This document shows positions 8,400 to 17,983 of a DNA stretch of 64,000 bases, one piece after another. The notes under the pieces were generated by a model that worked only from the letters and a program-made list of their open reading frames with translations, was not told where the DNA came from and did no database searches. Within the stretch, counting starts at the first letter, position 1. Every line of letters begins with the position of its first letter. The DNA is from UBA1723 sp045641065 (GTDB lineage: Bacteria; Bacteroidota; Bacteroidia; Bacteroidales; Paludibacteraceae). The stretch spans positions 20,148 to 84,147 of the forward strand of contig JAZUGF010000068.1 of the NCBI GenBank assembly GCA_045641065.1, written 5' to 3'. Made by a program: the position numbers and the translations under genes.

Positions 8400-10166
8400 A
8401 TGGCAGAAAACCAAGAGATAGAAAAAAACGAAACCAAAGAGGTGCTTAATTTCATTGAGCAGAAGGTGGTGGATGATTTGGCGAATGGCAAAAACGGAGG
8501 AAAAGTTCAGACTCGTTTCCCGCCTGAACCAAACGGCTATCTCCATATTGGACATGCGAAGGCTATTTGCATGGACTTCGGTATCGCAAAGAAATACAAT
8601 GGCGTATGTAATCTCCGTTTCGACGATACTAACCCTGTGAAGGAGGATAACGAGTATGTTGAGGCTATCAAGGAGGATATCAAATGGCTTGGATTCGAGT
8701 GGGGTAACATCTATTACGCATCCGACTATTTCCAGCAGCTATGGGATTTGGCAGTCACTCTAATCAAGGAGGGTAAGGCTTACATCGATGAGCAGACACC
8801 TGATGAAATTGCAGCTCAGAAGGGTACTCCTACTGTGCCTGGAACAGACAGCCCATACAGAAACCGTCCAATCAAGGAAAACCTACGTCTTTTCCAGGAG
8901 ATGACAGACGGTAAGATTGAGGACGGAAAGATGGTGCTTCGTGCTAAGATCGACATGGCAAGCTCGAATATGCATTTCCGTGATCCTATCATCTATCGTA
9001 TCATCACTACTCATCCACACCACCGTACAGGTTGGAAGTGGAAGGTATATCCAATGTATGATTTTGCACACGGTCAGAGCGACTACTTCGAGGGTGTGAC
9101 ACATTCATTGTGTACACTTGAGTTTGTGCCTCACCGTCCACTATACGATTTGTTCGTTGACTGGGTAAAGGAGGGTAAGGATCTTGACGACAACCGTCCT
9201 CGCCAGTATGAGTTCAATAAACTAAATTTGAACTATACTCTAATGTCGAAGCGTAATCTTTTGACATTGGTTAAGGAGCATGTAGTTGAGGATTGGGATG
9301 ACCCACGTATGCCTACTATCTGTGGATTCAGAAGACGCGGTTATTCACCAGAGAGTATCCACAGCTTCATCAATAAGATTGGTTACACTACTTACGACGC
9401 TCTTAACGAGTTCTCATTGCTTGAGAGTGCAGTACGTGATGATTTGAACAAGCGTGCTACACGTGTGGCTGCAGTGCTTGATCCAATTAAGTTGGTCATC
9501 ACTAACTATCCAGAGGGTAAGGTTGAGGAGCTAGACGCAATCAACAATCCTGAGGATGAGAATTCAGCAACACACAAGGTTGAGTTCAGCCGTGAGTTGT
9601 GGATTGAGCGTGACGACTTCATGGAGGATGCTCCAGCTAAGTTCTTCCGTCTTGGCCCAGGTAAGGAGGTCCGTCTAAAGAACGCTTACATCATCAAGTG
9701 TAGCGAGAATCCAGCAGAGTGCTGTGTTAAGGATGCCAACGGAAATATCGTTGAGGTTCATGCAGAGTTTATTCCTGAGACAAAGACAGGAGAGGCTAAC
9801 TGCAATATGAAGATCAAGGGTAAGACAATCCACTGGGTAAGTTGCGCACATGCTCTAAAGGCTGAGGTTCGTCTATACGACAGACTATGGAAGGTAGAGA
9901 ATCCACGTGATGAGTTGGCTCGCATCAAAGAGGAGAAGCAGTGTGAGGCAATCGACGCAATGCGTGAGATCCTTAACCCAGATTCATTGAAGGTGTTGAC
10001 AAACTGCTACGTTGAGAAATATTTGGCAGAGTGCAAGCCACTTGATTATTTACAGTTCCAGCGTGTCGGCTACTTCACAGTAGACAAGACATCTACAGCA
10101 GGTCACTTGGTATTCAATCGTACCGTCGGCTTGAAGGATAGCTGGGCAAAAGAGATGAAGAAATAA
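8400..10166 (+). CDS. glnS: Glutaminyl-tRNA synthetase
   Basis: 588 residues. A class I aminoacyl-tRNA synthetase that charges tRNA-Gln. The ATP-binding HIGH motif is seen in PEPNGYLHIGHAKA (about residue 47) and the KMSKS-equivalent in LMSKRNL (about residue 280). RFDDTNP and the two C-terminal anticodon-binding beta-barrel regions are present, and the length fits GlnRS rather than GluRS. Having GlnRS means glutaminyl-tRNA need not be made through GatCAB in this organism. It opens a plus-strand run of genes with gaps of 4-33 bp that may be one long transcript. Confidence 0.96.
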   Translation: MAENQEIEKNETKEVLNFIEQKVVDDLANGKNGGKVQTRFPPEPNGYLHIGHAKAICMDFGIAKKYNGVCNLRFDDTNPVKEDNEYVEAIKEDIKWLGFEWGNIYYASDYFQQLWDLAVTLIKEGKAYIDEQTPDEIAAQKGTPTVPGTDSPYRNRPIKENLRLFQEMTDGKIEDGKMVLRAKIDMASSNMHFRDPIIYRIITTHPHHRTGWKWKVYPMYDFAHGQSDYFEGVTHSLCTLEFVPHRPLYDLFVDWVKEGKDLDDNRPRQYEFNKLNLNYTLMSKRNLLTLVKEHVVEDWDDPRMPTICGFRRRGYSPESIHSFINKIGYTTYDALNEFSLLESAVRDDLNKRATRVAAVLDPIKLVITNYPEGKVEELDAINNPEDENSATHKVEFSRELWIERDDFMEDAPAKFFRLGPGKEVRLKNAYIIKCSENPAECCVKDANGNIVEVHAEFIPETKTGEANCNMKIKGKTIHWVSCAHALKAEVRLYDRLWKVENPRDELARIKEEKQCEAIDAMREILNPDSLKVLTNCYVEKYLAECKPLDYLQFQRVGYFTVDKTSTAGHLVFNRTVGLKDSWAKEMKK

Positions 10167-10181
10167 AAATAACAGAATAAC

Positions 10182-10757
10182 ATGAAAAAGATTTTTTTCT
10201 ATGCATTAGGCTTGGCCTCTATGCTATGTAGCTGTGGTTCAGGTACAGTTGAGGAAGAAGGCAATAAGATGACAGCTTACGGATTTGTCGGAGGACTAGG
10301 AAATGCGACAACTTCTGTATCTTATTATGATTTCAAGGAAGAGGATCCAGGATGTAAGATTTCAGGATTCTCAATGGTTGAGGGATTTGGAAGATGGACA
10401 GACGAAGAGGTTTGTACAATGACATTTGATAACATCACACCAAACTCAGACTTGACAGCAAAGATTTTCATGAGTATGTCTACTCCTTCAGGTGACGCTA
10501 CTAAGTTTGAGGCTTATGTAGGAGAGCAGAAGGTTGCATATGTAGAGTCTTATCCAGGTGTTGTTTTCGTAAACATCCCTTATTATGTAGTAGGAGATAA
10601 TGAAAGCATCACATTAACATTCAAGATGCTTAACGCCAAGAGACCTATCGACGTAGATCCAAACAAGTATGATTCACGTCTATTGGGAATGGGTGTGTCA
10701 TATGTGACACTTTACGGCGTAGCTGTGGATGAAAGTGATGAGGAGTCTGAAGATTAA
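10182..10757 (+). CDS. Lipoprotein, paralog of the next gene
   Basis: 191 residues. The start MKKIFFYALGLASMLCSC is a lipoprotein signal with the acylated Cys in LCSC. The mature part carries YYDFKEEDPGCKISGFS, then EGFGRWTDEE and a beta-rich region ending VTLYGVAVD. The same landmarks in the same order occur in the next gene, so the two arose by duplication. The G-x-W-(S/T)-(D/N)-G/E pattern with alternating strands suggests a jelly-roll type fold, which is an inference. It is 15 bp behind glnS. The function is unknown. Confidence 0.75.
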   Translation: MKKIFFYALGLASMLCSCGSGTVEEEGNKMTAYGFVGGLGNATTSVSYYDFKEEDPGCKISGFSMVEGFGRWTDEEVCTMTFDNITPNSDLTAKIFMSMSTPSGDATKFEAYVGEQKVAYVESYPGVVFVNIPYYVVGDNESITLTFKMLNAKRPIDVDPNKYDSRLLGMGVSYVTLYGVAVDESDEESED

Positions 10758-10778
10758 TAATCTTAAAAAACATTACTA

Positions 10779-11324
10779 ATGAAACGTATCATGTATCTAT
10801 TGGGAATGGCATTGACATTATGCTGCTGTTCCTCAAAAGAAGATAAAGCTGCTGCACCAGCGGAGACAGAGACTCAGAGTGACTCAAATGTAAACCATTT
10901 GTATTCATACTTTGATTTCCGTCAGGAGAATCCAGGATGTGAAATCTCAGGTTTCTCGGGAAATGAGAGCTTCGGAAGCTGGTCGAATGGCGATACTGCC
11001 ACAATTGATTTTATGGCAGCCCCTATGGCAGAGATCACTGTCAGATTGGATGTTGACAGAGTTATCACTCCAGACAATGAGCCATTTGTATTTAATGTAG
11101 AGGTAAACGGAGAGAAAGTGTCACACGTCTCAACAAATGCTAACAGCTCTGTATTTGTGAATGTGCCTAAGGAGAACCTTGGTGCAGACGGTTCTGTGCG
11201 CATGATGTTTATTTTTGAAAACGCAGCACAGCCAAGCAAGTATAATCCTGACAATCACGACGGAAGAAAGCTAGGATTTGCTCTTAGCGGTGTCACAGTT
11301 TACGGATACAGTTTAAAGAAGTAA
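10779..11324 (+). CDS. Lipoprotein, paralog of the preceding gene
   Basis: 181 residues. Lipobox LTLC around residue 15, then a Glu/Ala-rich linker. YFDFRQENPGCEISGFS, ESFGSWSNGD and VTVYGYSLKK match landmarks of the upstream protein, with low identity in between. Both are predicted to sit in the outer or inner membrane facing the periplasm or surface. The next gene, a cation antiporter, starts 18 bp later. No catalytic motif is visible. Confidence 0.75.
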   Translation: MKRIMYLLGMALTLCCCSSKEDKAAAPAETETQSDSNVNHLYSYFDFRQENPGCEISGFSGNESFGSWSNGDTATIDFMAAPMAEITVRLDVDRVITPDNEPFVFNVEVNGEKVSHVSTNANSSVFVNVPKENLGADGSVRMMFIFENAAQPSKYNPDNHDGRKLGFALSGVTVYGYSLKK

Positions 11325-11342
11325 TAATCAGAAGTTCGAGCG

Positions 11343-13478
11343 ATGAATTCAATATTCTCAAATATAGGTATGAGTTTGCCGGTAACCAACCCGGTACTCA
11401 TATTCTCGCTCGTACTCTTCGTGATTTTATTAGCTCCGTTTGTATCGGAGAAGTTTAAGCTGCCGAACATCATAGTGATGATATTGGCAGGAATAATCTT
11501 GGGTGAGCATGGAGTAGGAGTGTTGACTCGAGATTCCAGTTTTGAGCTATATGGCACCGTCGGCATGGTGTACATCATGTTCTTGGCTGGTATAGAAATG
11601 GATATATCCGACTTTAAGAAAAACCGTAAGGCGGGAGTATTTTTTGGAGGAATAACCTTTATATTGCCGATGGTGATTGGTACGGTGAGCAGTTATTTCT
11701 TGCTGCAATATCTTCCGCATCACGAGGTGCCTTCTAATGTGACAGGTGCCTCAGAAATGACGTCGCAATACTATTTATTGGTGGCGTCGTTACTTCTTGC
11801 CAGTATGTACGCGTCGCATACGCTTATATCCTATCCGATAGTAAGCAAATACGGTATCAATAAGAATCGTAGTATAAGTATCACCATTGGAGGTACTATG
11901 ATTGCCACGACACTGTCATTGTTGGTGTTGGCGGTGATTGTAGGTATGGCAAAAGGCCAGATCAACAGTTTCTTCTGGGTGCGAATGGGAATTGCAATCT
12001 GTATATTCCTATTTATAATTGGATTCATTTTTCCACGTCTTGCGAGTCTTTTCTTTAAGAGTGTGAGTGATAGTGTCGGTCAGTACATCTTTGTGCTGGC
12101 ACTTGTTTTCTTAGGAGGCTACATTGCTCAGCTTGCGGGACTAGAGGCTATTATCGGAGCTTTCTTGGTAGGTGTTGCAATCAGTTCACTTATCCCGAGA
12201 ATCTCGCCGTTGATGAACAGATTGGAGTTTGTAGGTAATGCTATTTTCATTCCGTTCTTTCTGATTGGCGTGGGAATGCTTATTGATTTGAGAGCTGTAT
12301 TTGCCGGACCAAACACGTTAATTGTAGCGGTAGTGATGTGTGTGGTTTCAAATCTGTCAAAGTATTTGGCAGCGGTGATTACACAACGTACTTTCAAATT
12401 GAAGAAGGAGGAGGGAAATCTAATCTTTGGATTGAGTACAGCACAGGCAGCAGCCACATTGGCAGCCGTTAAGATCGGATACGATACGGTCATCAAGTTT
12501 GCTGACGACGGTTCGCTTATTCGTATCTTTAGTAATGATATCCTTAACGGAACTGTTATTATGATCCTTGTCACTTGTATCGTTTCATCTACAGTGACAG
12601 AACGAATGGCAAAGAAAATCTCAACAGAGTCGGAGGCTATTGATGAGAAGATAGCAAAAGCACAACAGGCAGATAGAATCTTGGTTCCACTTTACCATCC
12701 TGACAACTTGGCTAGACTGATGGAACTAGCGGTGATTTTGAAGGCAAAGAAGTCGAAAGAGCCTCTTTATGCACTTCATGTCGCCAACGATTCGCCAAAC
12801 AATGGAATGGATCATGGTCGTAAACTGCTTGAGAGGGCAGCACGAATCGCGTCGGCTACAGATAATTCCGTGAAGATGATATCCAGATACGACGCTAATG
12901 TTGCGATGGGTATTATACATACTATTAAAGAGAATAGTATCACTGATATTGTACTAGGTCTCCATTATAAGAACACCTTTACTGACTCATTCTTTGGTGA
13001 GAAAACGGAGGCATTGCTTCAGATGACCAACCAGATGGTTATGGTTATTAAGGCGGTTCAACCGTTGAGCACTATACGCAGAGTGGTAGTTGCAGTGCCA
13101 CCTAAGGCTGAGTTTGAGATCGGTTTCGTGAAATGGTACGATAGAGTGAAGAATATATGCAAGCAGATTGGAGCGTCAGCAAAGTTTTTTGCCCCAACCG
13201 ATACACTTGCACAAATCAAGGAACTCGCAAGCAGAAATAAGTTTGGAGTGCCTACACAATATGAATTACTTGACGATTGGGATGAATTCCTGATTTTAGC
13301 ACGTGAACTACAGACAGATGATCTTTTAGTGATCGTGTCGTCTAGAAAGAACAATGATTCCTACTTGCCTGCGTTTGAGAAACTACCGCAGCAGTTGGGT
13401 AAATATTTTGCAGACAATAGTTTTATCATCCTTTATCCGGAGCAATTCTCGTCGCCTGCGGATAAAGAAATATCGTAA
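11343..13478 (+). CDS. CPA2-family cation/proton antiporter with C-terminal USP-like domains
   Basis: 711 residues. Residues about 15-420 are a multispanning Na+/H+ exchanger domain of the CPA2 (Kef/NapA-like) type, with LPNIIVMILAGIILG, an ion-binding-region segment YIAQLAGLEAIIGAFLVG and STAQAAATLAAVKIGYD. The cytosolic C-terminal part (about 430-700) contains two universal-stress-protein-like halves starting ADRILVPLYHPDN and IRRVVVAVPPKAE, which in this family bind nucleotides or regulate the channel. It exchanges Na+ or K+ for H+ across the inner membrane; which ion cannot be told from sequence. It sits within a run of closely spaced plus-strand genes. Confidence 0.9.
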   Translation: MNSIFSNIGMSLPVTNPVLIFSLVLFVILLAPFVSEKFKLPNIIVMILAGIILGEHGVGVLTRDSSFELYGTVGMVYIMFLAGIEMDISDFKKNRKAGVFFGGITFILPMVIGTVSSYFLLQYLPHHEVPSNVTGASEMTSQYYLLVASLLLASMYASHTLISYPIVSKYGINKNRSISITIGGTMIATTLSLLVLAVIVGMAKGQINSFFWVRMGIAICIFLFIIGFIFPRLASLFFKSVSDSVGQYIFVLALVFLGGYIAQLAGLEAIIGAFLVGVAISSLIPRISPLMNRLEFVGNAIFIPFFLIGVGMLIDLRAVFAGPNTLIVAVVMCVVSNLSKYLAAVITQRTFKLKKEEGNLIFGLSTAQAAATLAAVKIGYDTVIKFADDGSLIRIFSNDILNGTVIMILVTCIVSSTVTERMAKKISTESEAIDEKIAKAQQADRILVPLYHPDNLARLMELAVILKAKKSKEPLYALHVANDSPNNGMDHGRKLLERAARIASATDNSVKMISRYDANVAMGIIHTIKENSITDIVLGLHYKNTFTDSFFGEKTEALLQMTNQMVMVIKAVQPLSTIRRVVVAVPPKAEFEIGFVKWYDRVKNICKQIGASAKFFAPTDTLAQIKELASRNKFGVPTQYELLDDWDEFLILARELQTDDLLVIVSSRKNNDSYLPAFEKLPQQLGKYFADNSFIILYPEQFSSPADKEIS

Positions 13479-13493
13479 ATAGAATAAGAGATT

Positions 13494-14837
13494 ATGGCAG
13501 AAATGTATAAGACTCCCTTTTTCTACAAATTTTTGAGAGTCTACAGTAACACAATATACAGCAGATGGTTTTCATCGACAGAAGTGAATAATGAGAAAGT
13601 CGTCCCTGAAAACGCATCGGTGATTTTTGCACCTAACCATCAGAATGCGTTTATCGACGCGATGGCTTTGCTATGGGCGTCTCCTGCTCCTATTGTGTTC
13701 TTGGCCAAGGCAGCTATTTTTAAGAATCCTATAGTAGCCAAAGCGTTGAATTTCTTCAAGATCATGCCAGCCTACCGTATGCGCGATGGCTACAGCAATT
13801 TGAAGAAGAACGAGGAGAGCTTCGACAAGGCTGTTGAGGTGCTTGCTCATAATCAGTATTTCTGCTTGATGCCAGAGGGTGGACAGGATGAATTCCGTCG
13901 TCTACGCCCATTGGTGAAGGGAATGTTCCGTATCGCTTTCGCTGCACAAAAGCAGAAGCCAGAAGGGGAGACGGTGCTTATCGTTCCGACGGGAATAGAC
14001 TATGGTCACTACGATCATAGCGGCTACCACTTGGTAATCAACTACGGTAAGCCAATCCGTATTGCTGACTATTTCCAGGATTATCTAGCCAACGAGGCAG
14101 TGACTCAGAATAAAGTGAGAGACGAGTTGTACAGCCGAATGAAACCGTTGATGCATCATATCGTCTCTAAGGATTACTACGATACAATCTATGGCTCGTC
14201 TTATGCATATGCACAGGAGATGCTTGAGTCAAAGGATTGGGATGACAATGAGACTAACCGTCTTGAGGTACGTCAGAGAATCTCTACTGCTCTTGATGAG
14301 GCTGTAGAGAATAATAATCCACTTATGCCTGAACTACAGAAGGCAGTGAAAGAGTGGTTGGGTGATAGCAACAAGGTTGAACTTTATGCTCGTGCATTTG
14401 AGGAACCACATAAGGTAGATGCAAAATTGATCACATCTATCCTATATTTGATTGGTACATCTCCACTTGCTCTATACTCGTTTGTCTTCAACGGATTCCC
14501 ATATTTGTTGTTCAAGGGAGTGGCATACAAGCTTGCTCACAACACGGGATTCGAGGCAAGTTTGCTACTTGGATTCGTATATTTGGTTCTTCCATTCATA
14601 TATCTACTATATATAATATTGTATGCGATCTTCGCACCACAGTGTTTTGCTGAGACATGGTCGTTTATAGTCTTCACTCTATGTTGGTTGCTATCACTTC
14701 CTATCTCATTCAATTTTATGGTTAGATACAAGTGGAGATTCGAGTATGTTAAGTCGAGACTTCAGACTATCGCTGGCAAGGGTAAGTCTGCAAATAAGGT
14801 AGTTGAGATTTTAAGAAAAATTGTACCGTCTATTTAA
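13494..14837 (+). CDS. PlsC-like glycerolipid acyltransferase
   Basis: 447 residues. The N-terminal half is a PlsC-type acyltransferase domain: the catalytic His-Asp motif in APNHQNAFIDA (about residues 42-52) and the substrate motif LMPEGGQDEFRRLRPLVKG (about 124-142). A helical cytosolic part follows and at least two membrane helices lie between about residues 320 and 420, which makes it longer than standard PlsC. Family members acylate glycerol-3-phosphate or lysophosphatidate; the acyl acceptor here is not certain. It is 15 bp behind the antiporter and 18 bp before ruvB. Confidence 0.85.
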   Translation: MAEMYKTPFFYKFLRVYSNTIYSRWFSSTEVNNEKVVPENASVIFAPNHQNAFIDAMALLWASPAPIVFLAKAAIFKNPIVAKALNFFKIMPAYRMRDGYSNLKKNEESFDKAVEVLAHNQYFCLMPEGGQDEFRRLRPLVKGMFRIAFAAQKQKPEGETVLIVPTGIDYGHYDHSGYHLVINYGKPIRIADYFQDYLANEAVTQNKVRDELYSRMKPLMHHIVSKDYYDTIYGSSYAYAQEMLESKDWDDNETNRLEVRQRISTALDEAVENNNPLMPELQKAVKEWLGDSNKVELYARAFEEPHKVDAKLITSILYLIGTSPLALYSFVFNGFPYLLFKGVAYKLAHNTGFEASLLLGFVYLVLPFIYLLYIILYAIFAPQCFAETWSFIVFTLCWLLSLPISFNFMVRYKWRFEYVKSRLQTIAGKGKSANKVVEILRKIVPSI

Positions 14838-14855
14838 GCCTGTAAGATATTAAGC

Positions 14856-15884
14856 ATGGAAGATATCGAAGAACTTGACATACATAATGCTGCAGAAGAG
14901 CGAGAGCAAGACTACGAAATTGCATTACGCCCCCTTTCCTTCGATGATTTTACTGGTCAACAGAAAATCCTTGAGAATTTGAAGGTGTTTGTGGCGGCTG
15001 CAAAGATGCGTGGTGAACCTCTTGATCATACGTTACTTTATGGTCCTCCAGGATTGGGAAAAACAACGTTGGCTAATATCCTTGCCAATGAGCTTGGAGT
15101 AGGGTTTAAGTTGATCTCAGCTCCAGTGCTTGATAAACCGTTGGATTTGGCTGGACTTTTGACTGGTTTGGAACCAAATCAGGTCCTTTTCATCGATGAA
15201 ATCCATCGTTTGAAGCCAGTGATAGAGGAGTTCCTATATTCAGCTATGGAAGACTTCCGTATCGACCTTATGATCGATAAAGGACCAAATGCAAGAGCAT
15301 TACAGATACCGTTAAATCCGTTTACTCTTGTCGGAGCAACAACAAGAAGTGGATTACTTACAAGTCCGTTGAGAGCACGTTTCGGTATCAACTGTCATTT
15401 GGAATACTACGATAAAGATGTCTTGACTAAGATTATATGTCGTTCCGCGTCGAAACTCTATACTCCGTGTGATGTGGAGGCAGCAGGAGAGATCGCAAGC
15501 CGAAGCCGAGGAACACCACGTATCGCTAATGCTATTTTGCGACGTGTGCGCGACTTTGCTCAGGTGAAAGGCAATGGTACAATCAACACTAAAATCGCAA
15601 GTGAGGCATTGAAGGCTTTGAATATAGATCAGTATGGCCTTGATGAGACAGATACAAAGATTTTGGCCGTATTGATCGACAAATTTAAGGGTGGGCCAGT
15701 TGGACTTTCCACTATCGCCACTGCTATCGGAGAGGATGCCGGCACCGTCGAAGAGGTGTATGAGCCATTCCTAATCAAGGAGGGATTCTTGAAGCGTACT
15801 CCACGAGGTAGAGAGGCAACAGAGTTGGCTTACAACCATCTTGGAAGAAAACGTGATGGTGCTCAACTCACATTATTTGATTAA
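14856..15884 (+). CDS. ruvB: Holliday junction branch-migration ATPase RuvB
   Basis: 342 residues, the standard length. It drives branch migration of Holliday junctions with RuvA. Walker A is in LLYGPPGLGKTTL (about residues 59-71), Walker B in VLFIDEIHR, sensor 1 in GATTRSGLLTSPLRARFG, and the C-terminal winged helix runs from about 260 to the end. No ruvA or ruvC is in the window. It is flanked by an acyltransferase and an RNA-modifying enzyme at short spacing. Confidence 0.97.
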   Translation: MEDIEELDIHNAAEEREQDYEIALRPLSFDDFTGQQKILENLKVFVAAAKMRGEPLDHTLLYGPPGLGKTTLANILANELGVGFKLISAPVLDKPLDLAGLLTGLEPNQVLFIDEIHRLKPVIEEFLYSAMEDFRIDLMIDKGPNARALQIPLNPFTLVGATTRSGLLTSPLRARFGINCHLEYYDKDVLTKIICRSASKLYTPCDVEAAGEIASRSRGTPRIANAILRRVRDFAQVKGNGTINTKIASEALKALNIDQYGLDETDTKILAVLIDKFKGGPVGLSTIATAIGEDAGTVEEVYEPFLIKEGFLKRTPRGREATELAYNHLGRKRDGAQLTLFD

Positions 15885-15906
15885 TTTGAAAAAAACTTAT
15901 TTTACA

Positions 15907-16815
15907 ATGATAAAACCGACTAGTAGAAAAAACTTTATCCGCGAGCGCTCTACTGACTTCACAGTTGCAGAGCCTGCGAAATTGTTTGAGTTTTTGCAGC
16001 AGAAAATTGGTTCAAGCCGCAATAACATTAAAGGCCTATTGGCAAAGAGATTGGTATCAGTAGACGGTGCAGTTGAGACACGTTACGATTACGAGTTGAA
16101 GAAGGGACAGAAAGTTGGTGTTTGCTTCACTGGTAAGAAGAATACTTTCGCACATCCAAAAATCTCTATCATATATGAAGATGATGCTTTCCTTGTTGTA
16201 GACAAGAAGGAAGGAATCCTTTCAGTGCCAGCACCTAACCATGCTGCTGAGGATACAGTATTGAAGGTGATGGTTGGCTACGTTAAGAAGCAGAACCGTC
16301 AGAATGCTCTTTACACTGTTCATAGAATTGACCGTGACACAAGTGGTGTGCTTATGTTCACAAAGACTCCTGAGGTACAGCAAGCAGTGAAGGCACATTG
16401 GCACGATGCAGACCACAGAAAAGTTTACTATGCTTTGGTGGAAGGAAATGTAGAGAAGGAAGAGGATACAATTGAGAGCTGGCTAAAAGAAGATCCAAAG
16501 ACATACATTGTTCACTCTTGCGATTATGATAATGGAGGAATGTATGCTGTCACTAAGTATAAAGTGATTCAGCGTGGAAACGGACGTACACTTTTGAAGT
16601 GTGAGATTCCTACTGGTAGAAAGAATCAGATCCGTGTCCACATGCAGTCAATCGGACATCCAATTGTAGGCGACGTTAAGTATGGAGCACCTGTCACAAG
16701 TGTTAAGCGTCTTTGTCTTCATGCAACATACTTGGCGATCAAAAACCCGATGAATGGGAAGATTATTACATTTGAATCGCCAGTTCCTCGTATTTTCTAT
16801 ACAGTAATGAAGTAA
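15907..16815 (+). CDS. RluA/RluD-family pseudouridine synthase
   Basis: 302 residues from the ATG at 15907. An earlier in-frame ATG at 15841 would overlap the last 44 bases of ruvB and add 22 residues with no similarity to the family, so the later start is preferred. An S4 RNA-binding domain (about residues 25-75) precedes the catalytic domain, in which VHRIDRDTSGVLMF holds the catalytic Asp. GRKNQIRVHMQSIGHPIVGD is also typical. It isomerises uridine in rRNA or tRNA; the target site is not deducible. Confidence 0.9.
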   Translation: MIKPTSRKNFIRERSTDFTVAEPAKLFEFLQQKIGSSRNNIKGLLAKRLVSVDGAVETRYDYELKKGQKVGVCFTGKKNTFAHPKISIIYEDDAFLVVDKKEGILSVPAPNHAAEDTVLKVMVGYVKKQNRQNALYTVHRIDRDTSGVLMFTKTPEVQQAVKAHWHDADHRKVYYALVEGNVEKEEDTIESWLKEDPKTYIVHSCDYDNGGMYAVTKYKVIQRGNGRTLLKCEIPTGRKNQIRVHMQSIGHPIVGDVKYGAPVTSVKRLCLHATYLAIKNPMNGKIITFESPVPRIFYTVMK

Positions 16816-16819
16816 AAGA

Positions 16820-17950
16820 ATGGAGGATATAAAAGCTTACTTTAGAAAGCCAGAGGTTGCAAATCTCCCTCTTCATTATGTAGACGACGCGAGTGATCTC
16901 TCGTCGTTTATTTCTGCTTGTTCTGCCGATTCCACCGGAGAATTTGATGTCGCTATCATCGGAATCCCGTCGGCTTGGGGATCTCAGAAATATAATCCGT
17001 CTGTAGCTGATGTTCCTGACTCAGTTAGAAAATATCTTTATCGTTTGTGTGGTGATTTCCACAATGTGAGGATTGCTGACTTGGGCAATATTAATGTTGC
17101 TCTGGATCAGTCGCCGATTGCAGCTGTTGCTGATGTGGTTTCGATACTTGTTGAAGCAGGTAAGAAAGTGATAATTATCGGTGGAAGTGACTCTTGCAAT
17201 TTGCCAATTATTAAAGGAATGAGCCAATCCATCGGGAAAATCAATATGGTCAAGGTCGACGCGATGCTTACGTTAAGCGGAATGGATGAACTTGAGAAGA
17301 GTGGTGGATTGCTATCCAACTTCGACGAGATTGAGAAAATCAAACAAGTGGATTGCATAGATGTGTTGGGCTACCAAACTTATCTTTGCTCGGAAGACAA
17401 AATCGCCAGAGCCGACGACCAACGAATCTGCTATACTCGTTTGGCAATGGTTCAGGATAATGTTCAAGATATTGAGCCATTACTACGCGACAACGATTTG
17501 TTCAGCATTTCAGCACGTGCGGTTCGTAACTCAGATATGCCGTCTTGCGTCGCCATGCCAAACGGTTTATACGGAGAGGAAGCGTGTCATTTAGCTAAAC
17601 TTGCTGGTTTGAGTGATAGATCGTCTGTGTTCTATATCTCCGATGTATACGCCCAAAATGAATCATCACTTGCCCTTTCTGCACAGATTGTTTGGCATTA
17701 TCTTCACGGTGTAGATCATCGTTACAATGACTATCCAACAAACGATATCAACAACTATCGCAAGTCTATAGTATTTGATACACGAACAAATACAGAGGTC
17801 AGATTCTTCAATAATCCACTTAACGGAAGATGGTGGGTGGAGATTCCTGGTTACAATGGAAAACGCATCGTCTCCTGCAAAGAATCCGACTATAATGCGA
17901 TGTCAAATAGAGAAGTGCCTGATATCTGGTTTAGACATTTTATGAGATAA
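16820..17950 (+). CDS. Ureohydrolase-fold (arginase/formimidoylglutamase-like) protein with degraded metal sites
   Basis: 376 residues. The overall layout is that of the arginase/agmatinase fold, and IISVARNSDM-like segment SISARAVRNSDMPS followed by MPNGLYGEEACHLAKLAGLS matches a Bacteroidetes branch of the family. However, the metal-binding motifs of active enzymes are not intact: GGSDSCN stands where GGDH is expected, VKVDAML where DAHxD is expected, and the SFDxDxxDP motif is replaced. A binuclear manganese site therefore looks impossible and the protein may be a non-catalytic homolog (inference). It starts 4 bp after the pseudouridine synthase. Confidence 0.75.
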   Translation: MEDIKAYFRKPEVANLPLHYVDDASDLSSFISACSADSTGEFDVAIIGIPSAWGSQKYNPSVADVPDSVRKYLYRLCGDFHNVRIADLGNINVALDQSPIAAVADVVSILVEAGKKVIIIGGSDSCNLPIIKGMSQSIGKINMVKVDAMLTLSGMDELEKSGGLLSNFDEIEKIKQVDCIDVLGYQTYLCSEDKIARADDQRICYTRLAMVQDNVQDIEPLLRDNDLFSISARAVRNSDMPSCVAMPNGLYGEEACHLAKLAGLSDRSSVFYISDVYAQNESSLALSAQIVWHYLHGVDHRYNDYPTNDINNYRKSIVFDTRTNTEVRFFNNPLNGRWWVEIPGYNGKRIVSCKESDYNAMSNREVPDIWFRHFMR

Positions 17951-17983
17951 AATCTCCGATAAAAAGGATCAAAACATAATGTT

